Source: a virus
Virus record (IMG/VR): IMGVR_UViG_3300006793_000308
Span: 1 to 22,737 of that record
Strand: one strand, 5' to 3'
Length of the DNA stretch: 22,737 nucleotides
This document shows, one piece after another, positions 11,273-17,167 of the stretch (within the stretch, counting starts at the first letter, position 1; each line of letters begins with the position of its first letter). The notes below the pieces were generated by a model. That model saw nothing but the letters and a program-made list of their open reading frames with translations, was not told the DNA's origin and searched no databases. A program made the position numbers and the translations under genes.

Positions 11273-12616
11273 ATGGGAAGAATAAATCAAAAACCAATAG
11301 ATACTATATTAAACGCAGACGACAAGTTTCTAATATCGGACAGCGTAGATGGTGGAACTAAGAACATCCTTACTACACAGGTTGAGGAGTATATACTTGG
11401 AATACAAGGTGATAGAAAGATACCAGTTGAGTCTCAAGTAAACTTTGTGACATCAGAGCCTGTAATATCTGAGACTAAGAGGTATATAAACACTGCCAGT
11501 GGTACATCCCTGAGTGGTGTAACGGTAAAGGAGGGTTACATATATGAGGCACGAGATGCTGAGTGGCACGAGATACAACCTACCGAAGGTTTTGCTGTAT
11601 GGGATAAGGAATTAGACTTACAATTATATTTTGATGGCTCAGATTGGGTCGATAACAAAGGAGACCAAGGTATTCAGGGTATTCAAGGTATTCAGGGTGT
11701 TCAAGGTATTCAAGGTATTCAGGGTATTCAGGGTATTCAAGGAGATGGTACTGGTTTAGTGTCTTATGAAACTGTAAGTGAACTGCCAATAGGGGGAGTT
11801 GATAATATTAGTTATAAGGTAACTAACGACCCAATAAGCAGCAATAATGGATACTACCACTGGGACGGTGTTTCGTCATATGTAAAAGACGCAAGTTTAG
11901 CAAATGGCGAAGTTGAAAGTGGAAATATAGAAGCAGTTGAGGGTGGAAAAATTTATGATTTTATAAAAGCTTTTTCTATAAAAATAGAGAGAGATTTTCC
12001 ATTAGCATCTAATACACCCACAGGTACTCTGTGTTACCTACAGTCAAATGGGTCAATGGAAATTGCAGACGCAACAAATGGAAGTGTTGCAGACAGCTTG
12101 TTATGTATAGCTGGTGGTGCAAGTCAGTCAACCGTTACTGTGTTATTGGAGGGTATAGTTACAACAACAGGTTTAGCGACAGGTTACGCATACTACATAG
12201 ATGAAGGTGGTGGTATAACACATAATGTTAGTTCATTCAATACTTCAAGTCAAGTAAGACTAATTGGGTATGCCCTTTCGTCAACGGAGTTGTACTTTAA
12301 GCCTGTAAAACAATCAAATAATCAAATAGCCTTTGGTAGTTTAATACAACCATCTGTACAAACACCTGTAAGTGGTGGTGAAGTTTATGACGCAATAAAG
12401 GATAGTGCTGATATAGTTTCAAAACCTTCAACACCTTCCTCAAGTGGGGTGACAGGTCAACTAGCTTATGACACAATAATTAAAGACTATGAAGACAGGG
12501 TATTTTCAGATGGTGGTGTTACTGAAGCGTCAAGCTGTATACCATTTGTTGAAGATTACTTGTATTTGTGTGTAGCAACTGATAGTTGGAGAAGGACTTT
12601 ATTAACAACTTGGTAA
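11273..12616 (+). CDS. Collagen-repeat tail fibre protein, 447 aa
   Basis: The N-terminus (INQKPIDTILNADDKFLISDS) resembles the virion-attachment part of tail fibres. Residues 133-156 are eight consecutive Gly-Ile-Gln-type triplets (one GVQ), a collagen-like trimerising stalk. Thereafter come beta-rich Gly/Thr/Ser segments and repeated motifs of the form V-GG-x-YD-I (GGKIYDFIK near 225, GGEVYDAIK near 368, GQLAYDTI near 398). The last 45 residues carry DRVFSDGGVTEASSC, a module also seen in the small protein at 12917. Codon use changes within the gene: Glu is 9 GAG to 2 GAA before the repeats and 11 GAA to 4 GAG after them. Likely a trimeric fibre for host recognition. Confidence 0.8.
   Translation: MGRINQKPIDTILNADDKFLISDSVDGGTKNILTTQVEEYILGIQGDRKIPVESQVNFVTSEPVISETKRYINTASGTSLSGVTVKEGYIYEARDAEWHEIQPTEGFAVWDKELDLQLYFDGSDWVDNKGDQGIQGIQGIQGVQGIQGIQGIQGIQGDGTGLVSYETVSELPIGGVDNISYKVTNDPISSNNGYYHWDGVSSYVKDASLANGEVESGNIEAVEGGKIYDFIKAFSIKIERDFPLASNTPTGTLCYLQSNGSMEIADATNGSVADSLLCIAGGASQSTVTVLLEGIVTTTGLATGYAYYIDEGGGITHNVSSFNTSSQVRLIGYALSSTELYFKPVKQSNNQIAFGSLIQPSVQTPVSGGEVYDAIKDSADIVSKPSTPSSSGVTGQLAYDTIIKDYEDRVFSDGGVTEASSCIPFVEDYLYLCVATDSWRRTLLTTW
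11669..11740 (+). repeat. Eight tandem 9-bp repeats (GGTATTCAR)
   Basis: Eight in-frame copies of GGTATTCAA/G (one GGTGTTCAA) encode the Gly-Ile-Gln stalk. The 9-base unit lets copy number change without frameshift, and the similarity makes it a recombination target. Confidence 0.9.
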
Positions 12617-12649
12617 AAATAATATTAACAATAAACAAGAAAAGAAAAT

Positions 12650-12913
12650 ATGGCAACAAAAGTAGGATTAGAAAACAATCTATTAATTATAGATGATGGA
12701 GTAAAAAGGCAGTACCTAAATTCTGCGTGGTGTAGTATAAGTTTTGATACTGATTCAGTAGTAATTTTAAATAATGTTAGTTTAAATTTGCACGTACACG
12801 ACTACAAGGTTAGGTCAAATAAAATTTTATTTACTGACTTTCAAGATTTAGACTCTACAGCATACGCTAGTGAGTCTGCAATAGCAACTTATTTAAGTGA
12901 TAAAATAGGATAA
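12650..12913 (+). CDS. Small tail-associated protein, 87 aa
   Basis: MATKVGLENNLLIIDDGVKRQYLNSAWCSI... beta-rich (VVILNNVSLNLHVHDYKV, NKILFTDFQDL) and ending with a short helix (SESAIATYLSDKIG). The GAA/AAA codon style matches the tail block. Located between two fibre-related genes and following the fibre by 33 bases, it is probably a fibre-tip, hinge or virion accessory protein; no known domain is identified. Confidence 0.6.
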   Translation: MATKVGLENNLLIIDDGVKRQYLNSAWCSISFDTDSVVILNNVSLNLHVHDYKVRSNKILFTDFQDLDSTAYASESAIATYLSDKIG

Positions 12914-12916
12914 GCT

Positions 12917-13078
12917 ATGAATTTAGTTATATTAGCAAGGAGGAGGAGGAGGGGGAGAGCTTTAACAGCCTTGACCATATTTTACAATGACAGAGTTGTA
13001 GCTGATGGTGGTGTTGTTGAGTCTTTAGAGTGTGTAGATAAGACTATTACTGATTTGAATTGGGATTACTATGTGTAA
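12917..13078 (+). CDS. Small protein with Arg-rich start and tail-fibre C-terminal module, 53 aa
   Basis: ATG three bases after the previous stop. The N-terminus contains ARRRRRGRALTAL, encoded by a pure purine run, followed by a module (FYNDRVVADGGVVESLECV) matching the C-terminus of the 447-aa fibre (DRVFSDGGVTEASSC). This DGGV-E-C module is common at the ends of Bacteroidota phage tail proteins. It may be a stand-alone fibre-tip protein, or the surviving end of a fibre after recombination. Below usual length cut-offs. Confidence 0.6.
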   Translation: MNLVILARRRRRGRALTALTIFYNDRVVADGGVVESLECVDKTITDLNWDYYV

Positions 13079-13116
13079 CAATAGAATAATAATAATTAAT
13101 AAAAAATAAAACAACA

Positions 13117-14436
13117 ATGGCAACACCAAGTTTAGCAATGATACCAACTAGCTATAAAGCTACAAAATTATACAGCGTTTTACCTACTGACGGAGTAGGA
13201 GATTTTGATGTAACAAGACCATCAATAGCAACAAGAGTAAATAAAAGTGGGTTAATAAAAGAAGTGGCAGCAAATGTACCTCGTTTAGATTATTTAGACG
13301 GAGGATGCCCAAGTCTATTAACCGAAAACCAATCTACAAATTTAGAAGAATGGAGTCAAGATGCTAGCAGGCGTGGCATGACAAGGGTAACAATAGATAG
13401 CAATACATCAATAGCTCCTGATGGAGGGTTAACTGCTGATGGTCTTGTGTCCTCTGTCGATAATAATTCTCATAGATTGGGAGGGTATTATCCGAGTTCA
13501 TTATCTGCTGATGCAACCTTTACTTATTCGGCTTTTTATAAAAAAGGGTTTTCAAGATATATTAAACTTAGGATAACAGACGATACGGCTAATACTGGGG
13601 GGAATGCTAATAGATATGAATGGCTTTTCGATTTAGAGTTAGGAGTTTATGTTGATGAAAGACAAAGATATGGAACGAGCTTATACCCACATTATAAAAT
13701 AGAAGATTATGGAGATGGCTGGTATAGGATATCTTGTGGATTCACAAAAAACGGAGATAACACAAGGCTAGATGTTTCTTCATTCATTATGCGTTCAGAT
13801 AATATTATTCAGGAGAGTTTTGCTGGAGATGCTACAACAATAGATACTTATATTTGGGGTATACAATTAGAAGAACAATCACAGAGTACAAGTTACATAA
13901 AAACAAGCGGCTCAGTAATTACAAGAAATGCCGATGTAATAAATGGAGCTGGAGATAGTTCAACTTTTAATAGTTCGGAAGGAACTTTGTATTTTGAAGG
14001 AAGTGCTTTGGCTGGTGATTTGACATATAGATATATATCAATAAATGACGGAACGGCTGGCAACGTAATTAGATTAGGTTATAGAGCTTCATCGAATGGT
14101 GTTATCTTTCATAGTGACCCTTCTGATTTATTTACTACATCCAGCTTAAATTTATATATATTAAATAATAATGTTATTTCTGCCAAATTGGATTATATAA
14201 ATACAGATATAACACAAATAAACAAAATAGCTGCTAAATGGAAATTGAATGACTTTGCTTTATGGGTAAATGGTGTTGAAGTTGCTACTGACAATAATGG
14301 AAACACTCCGACAGGTTTAAATTCTTTGAATTTTGATATAGCAAATATGTTACATTTCTACGGAAAAACAAAAGACCTACGAGTTTATAACACTGCTCTA
14401 TCAGATGCAGAATTAATCGAATTAACAACTTTATAA
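13117..14436 (+). CDS. Tail fibre / receptor-binding protein with LamG-like end, 439 aa
   Basis: The N-terminal 70 residues (DFDVTRPSIATRVNKSGLI, VPRLDYLDGGCPSLLTENQSTNL) are the typical opening of a family of phage tail proteins in which the R-x-S-x-AT-RVN and PRLDY-GG-CPSLL-E motifs precede beta-sandwich domains. Residues 80-260 form one beta-sandwich (YSAFYKKG, EDYGDGWYRISCGF). Residues 275-439 (GTLYFEGSALAG, WKLNDFALWVNGVEV, KTKDLRVYNTALSDAEL) look like a concanavalin/LamG carbohydrate-binding domain. It would bind surface glycans of the host. GAA-dominated codon use supports a different history from the head genes. Confidence 0.82.
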   Translation: MATPSLAMIPTSYKATKLYSVLPTDGVGDFDVTRPSIATRVNKSGLIKEVAANVPRLDYLDGGCPSLLTENQSTNLEEWSQDASRRGMTRVTIDSNTSIAPDGGLTADGLVSSVDNNSHRLGGYYPSSLSADATFTYSAFYKKGFSRYIKLRITDDTANTGGNANRYEWLFDLELGVYVDERQRYGTSLYPHYKIEDYGDGWYRISCGFTKNGDNTRLDVSSFIMRSDNIIQESFAGDATTIDTYIWGIQLEEQSQSTSYIKTSGSVITRNADVINGAGDSSTFNSSEGTLYFEGSALAGDLTYRYISINDGTAGNVIRLGYRASSNGVIFHSDPSDLFTTSSLNLYILNNNVISAKLDYINTDITQINKIAAKWKLNDFALWVNGVEVATDNNGNTPTGLNSLNFDIANMLHFYGKTKDLRVYNTALSDAELIELTTL

Positions 14437-14445
14437 AATATAATT

Positions 14446-14742
14446 ATGACAGTAAAACAATATAGTTTCCCAAGTGAAGAAATCGCAAAAGAAATGATTT
14501 TAGAATTGGTAAGTGAAGATAATGAATTGCCATTCAACAAAATAACAGTAACCGAAAAAACGCATGGAATAGCTATTTTAGGTTTCCAGCATAAGTACGA
14601 ATTAAACGTTGATACAGAAGAAAGCGTTTTAATACAAGAAGCTACAACATACGATGTTGATGTAATGTGGAAAGGCAGAAGTGGCTACGGCTGGAGTGCT
14701 TACGAAGTTCATCCAAAAACACCAAACCATAAATTCGCATAA
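14446..14742 (+). CDS. Small tail-module protein, 98 aa
   Basis: MTVKQYSFPSEEIAKEMILELVSEDNEL...: an N-terminal helix, strands (KITVTEKTHGIAILGFQHKYEL), and C-terminal VDVMWKGRSGYGWSAYEVHPKTPNHKFA. All 12 Glu codons are GAA, in contrast to the head genes. Position after the receptor-binding gene and overlap-free coupling (the next ATG follows the stop directly) suggest a tail-fibre accessory or chaperone, but no family is recognised. Confidence 0.65.
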   Translation: MTVKQYSFPSEEIAKEMILELVSEDNELPFNKITVTEKTHGIAILGFQHKYELNVDTEESVLIQEATTYDVDVMWKGRSGYGWSAYEVHPKTPNHKFA

Positions 14743-14937
14743 ATGATAAAAAACATTTACAAATCGTACATTACAACAATATTTGGTGTGTTATTCCTGA
14801 CAGCAGGGTTAGCATATCCATTTGTTGCAGATAACGCACAAAAGGAAATAATAGTAACTTTAATTGCAGCAGGTGGTATTCTTATGTTTTCAAGCGATGC
14901 ACAAATAAAAAGAATAATAGATAGGTTAACAAAGTAA
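14743..14937 (+). CDS. Two-span membrane protein, holin candidate, 64 aa
   Basis: Two hydrophobic segments, about residues 9-29 (YITTIFGVLFLTAGLAYPFVA) and 35-51 (EIIVTLIAAGGILMFSS), with basic ends (MIKNIYK at the start, IKRIIDRLTK at the end). The size, two spans and charged C-terminus suit class II holins. It starts on the base after the previous stop. Holin function is inferred from topology and the neighbouring lysis-type genes. Confidence 0.55.
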   Translation: MIKNIYKSYITTIFGVLFLTAGLAYPFVADNAQKEIIVTLIAAGGILMFSSDAQIKRIIDRLTK

Positions 14938-14972
14938 AAAGTAAGAATAACACCCACAACGGATAAATAAAT

Positions 14973-15341
14973 ATGGAAGAACGAGTATCCTATAATAATC
15001 ATCATGACGAGATTATTAAGATTAAGACTGAATTTAGCGAATACAAAAAAACAACCAATCAACGATTAGATGAGATTTTAGAAAAACTAAAGCCACAATT
15101 CAGCAACTATCAGATAACAACATTCTTGTTAAGTATATTTACAATAATGGGGAGTATTATGCTCTATATCACTTCAATTAAAAGTGATACGAGACAAAAT
15201 TCCACAAAGATTGAATCTCTTGAACTAGTAGACCAACATTTACACGCAGTAGATGAAAAAAGAGAGTTACAGTTTGATAACATTATGATTATGCTAACTC
15301 AGATACAAGTAGAACTTAAACAACAACAGAAAGGACAATAA
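14973..15341 (+). CDS. Single-span coiled-coil membrane protein, 122 aa
   Basis: The N-terminal 45 residues are charged and helical (DEIIKIKTEFSEYKKTTNQR), then one transmembrane segment at about 48-67 (ITTFLLSIFTIMGSIMLYIT), then a helical, charged C-terminal half (STKIESLELVDQHLHAVDEK ... ELKQQQKGQ). Such layout resembles phage membrane proteins of the lysis cassette (antiholin or inner-membrane spanin-like), but also tail-length or anchoring proteins. The last gene with the GAA/AAA codon style. Confidence 0.6.
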   Translation: MEERVSYNNHHDEIIKIKTEFSEYKKTTNQRLDEILEKLKPQFSNYQITTFLLSIFTIMGSIMLYITSIKSDTRQNSTKIESLELVDQHLHAVDEKRELQFDNIMIMLTQIQVELKQQQKGQ

Positions 15342-15355
15342 TAAGAACTACTAAT

Positions 15356-15697
15356 ATGAAGATACCCTTAATTAAGTATAATGATAAAGTATTAAATAAT
15401 CTAAGCTGGTTTTTAAAGATAGGAGGTATAACCTTATTTCCTTTTATAATCTTAAGGGATAAGTACAAGGGAGATAAGACAATACTTAACCACGAGTCTA
15501 TACATATAGAGCAACAGAAGGAGTTACTAGTAATTATCTTCTACCTGTGGTATGTGTTAGAGTGGTTAGTAAGACTATTCTTGAAGGGGAACGCATATCG
15601 CAATATCAGTTTTGAGAGGGAGGCTTACCAGAACGAGTGTGACGTAGATTACATAAAGAACAGGAAGAGGTTTAGTTTCCTTAAGTACTTAAAATAA
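15356..15697 (+). CDS. HESIH motif membrane-associated putative metallopeptidase, 113 aa
   Basis: H46-E47-S48-I49-H50 is a HExxH zinc-binding motif; E87 or E89 in FEREAY would be the third ligand. Two hydrophobic segments lie at about 16-33 (SWFLKIGGITLFPFIIL) and 57-76 (LLVIIFYLWYVLEWLVRLFL). Close relatives of similar length are frequent in Flavobacteriia and their phages without assigned function, to my knowledge. All seven Glu codons are GAG, marking the right edge of the tail-module codon block. Position between membrane proteins suggests a role in lysis or envelope remodelling; enzymatic activity is not shown. Confidence 0.65.
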   Translation: MKIPLIKYNDKVLNNLSWFLKIGGITLFPFIILRDKYKGDKTILNHESIHIEQQKELLVIIFYLWYVLEWLVRLFLKGNAYRNISFEREAYQNECDVDYIKNRKRFSFLKYLK

Positions 15698-15707
15698 ATC
15701 AAATGGG

Positions 15708-16271
15708 ATGATAACAAAGAACCAAGTAATATTCGTTTTAAGCGTACTTCTTTTTATTTTGGTATCATTACACCTTAATAAGGACGAAGTTGTAAAGGAG
15801 GTCATAAAAACAGTTGTTAAGTACGATACTATAACTAATGTGGTAGACAACACAAAGCCTACTAAAATAGTTATAAAGGAGATTAAAGTACCTATCACAA
15901 AATATGATACCATCACTGATACTGTTATTGATACTATCTACAAGGATAAGAAGGTCAAGGAGTACACCTACACAAACACCTTTGAGAATGGTAGGTTGAA
16001 GAGTGTTATACTAGCTGACCATATCTACAATAGAGATATTGAGTTCACAAGTTTTAACAAGGAGAGTACAACTAATACAACAACGACAATAGTTCAGTCT
16101 AACCTATTTGTAGGGATGACTACCTCCCTAAACCTTGACAAGACTGTAGACAATGCCGTTATAAGTGGTTACTACGTCAGGAAGAATAAGTGGCTTATAA
16201 ATGCTGGGTTAGGTTACTCAGTAACGAGCAATAAACCAATTGTTAGTATGGGGTTTGCCTTAAAGTTTTAA
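15708..16271 (+). CDS. Envelope-spanning protein, unimolecular spanin candidate, 187 aa
   Basis: N-terminal hydrophobic anchor at 7-23 (VIFVLSVLLFILVSLHL), a long Lys/Thr/Val-rich periplasmic stretch with repeated YDTIT-type segments (VKYDTITNVV, TKYDTITDTVID), then four beta-strand-like segments at the C-terminus (NLFVGMTTSLNL, AVISGYYVR, WLINAGLGYSV, PIVSMGFALKF) ending in Phe. A terminal Phe on an amphipathic strand is the usual outer-membrane barrel signal. The layout could link inner and outer membranes. No lipobox is seen. Spanin function is inference. Confidence 0.55.
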   Translation: MITKNQVIFVLSVLLFILVSLHLNKDEVVKEVIKTVVKYDTITNVVDNTKPTKIVIKEIKVPITKYDTITDTVIDTIYKDKKVKEYTYTNTFENGRLKSVILADHIYNRDIEFTSFNKESTTNTTTTIVQSNLFVGMTTSLNLDKTVDNAVISGYYVRKNKWLINAGLGYSVTSNKPIVSMGFALKF

Positions 16272-16299
16272 CCTAAAATCACCTATAGTTAAAATTTAT

Positions 16300-16307
16300 T
16301 ATTTTTG
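16300..16307 (+). promoter_or_regulatory. -7 box TATTTTTG ahead of the packaging operon
   Basis: TATTTTTG matches TAnnTTTG and lies 24 bases before the ATG of 16332-16583 in the gap after the lysis-type genes. No clear -33 TTTG. Confidence 0.55.
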
Positions 16308-16331
16308 TAGTAATTATAAATACAATTAATT

Positions 16332-16583
16332 ATGAATACAGACATTAGAAAAATATCCGTTGGGAAGGACTTTCCTGACGGTGCTATCCATTACCAAGTA
16401 GACAAGACAATTAGACTTCAGGGTGTACCCTACATAGTATCTAAGATATCAATAAACCAGATGTATAAAGAGTTTGGTAAGATAGCTTATGACATCTTCC
16501 TAGCAAATGATGAGGGGACTGTCCTATGGAAGACTGTGTATGACGTACCAACTGTTATAGAGAATAACATAGACTTTGACTAA
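16332..16583 (+). CDS. Conserved phage protein upstream of terminase, 83 aa
   Basis: MNTDIRKISVGKDFPDGAIHYQVDKTIRLQG...: N-terminal VGKDFPDGAIHYQV motif, central helix (QMYKEFGKIAYDIFLAN) and C-terminal strands (GTVLWKTVYDVPTVIENNIDFD). Proteins with this opening are, as I recall, found next to packaging genes in Bacteroidota phages, function unknown. The stop overlaps the next ATG (TAATG), so translation is coupled to the GroES-like gene and expression to TerL. A packaging or assembly accessory is likely. Confidence 0.7.
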   Translation: MNTDIRKISVGKDFPDGAIHYQVDKTIRLQGVPYIVSKISINQMYKEFGKIAYDIFLANDEGTVLWKTVYDVPTVIENNIDFD

Positions 16584-17167
16584 TGCGTTCTATAAACTAC
16601 TTAATAGTGGAGTTAGAGGACGCTTATAATAATGAGGTAGTCCTCAACTCTGGGGACTCCTTAATTGTGAACTCTACTATAGAATCTGTAGCACATATTA
16701 ACAGGGTCGCTACAGTAAAGTCTGCCCCTAGCTTTACTATACTAAGGCAGGGAGATAAGGTTGTAATACACCACAACATATTCAGGCTACGAAATAGTAC
16801 TAAGGGTAACACTGTAGATAGCGACTTCTATATAGGAGACAACAAATACTTTGTGCCGTTGACAGAGGTATTTATGTACAAGCGTGGTGATAGTGACTGG
16901 GTATCCATAGACCCATACTGCTTTATAAAACCAATTATTAAGGAGGAGGAGGACAGTAAAGGTTTTAACCTCTTAAGCTCTGAGAGCTCTTTTAAGGGAC
17001 GTTTAGATAAGGTTGGCATAGTAGCATACCCAAGTAAAGAACTAACGTCTCAGGGCGTTAAAAAGGGTGACAAGGTAAGATTCTCTAAAAACTCAGAGTA
17101 TGAGTTTGAGGTTGAAGGTGAGTTGTACTATAAGATGTCCACTAAAGATGTACTAGCTGTAATATGA
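16583..17167 (+). CDS. GroES-like co-chaperonin, 194 aa
   Basis: Opens INYLIVELEDAYNNEVVL, like the first strand of GroES, and ends VKKGDKVRFSKNSEYEFEVEG then YYKMSTKDVLAVI, the GroES signature (GDKV-FSKY-...EY---DILAVI). An internal segment (LRQGDKVVIHHNIFRLRNST...YFVPLTEVFMYK) repeats the GD-V motif, making the protein about twice the 97-aa cellular GroES, with an insertion or duplicated half. It would cap host GroEL, possibly for capsid protein folding, as known for T4 gp31. It overlaps TerL by four bases (ATGA). Confidence 0.7.
   Translation: MRSINYLIVELEDAYNNEVVLNSGDSLIVNSTIESVAHINRVATVKSAPSFTILRQGDKVVIHHNIFRLRNSTKGNTVDSDFYIGDNKYFVPLTEVFMYKRGDSDWVSIDPYCFIKPIIKEEEDSKGFNLLSSESSFKGRLDKVGIVAYPSKELTSQGVKKGDKVRFSKNSEYEFEVEGELYYKMSTKDVLAVI

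Noticed and set aside
11580-11789. 69-aa leftward frame rich in PEY repeats
   Set aside because: Complement of the Gly-Ile-Gln repeat; no independent support.
14757-15062. 101-aa leftward hydrophobic frame
   Set aside because: Antisense to the holin-like and coiled-coil genes; hydrophobicity mirrors A/T-rich complementary codons.
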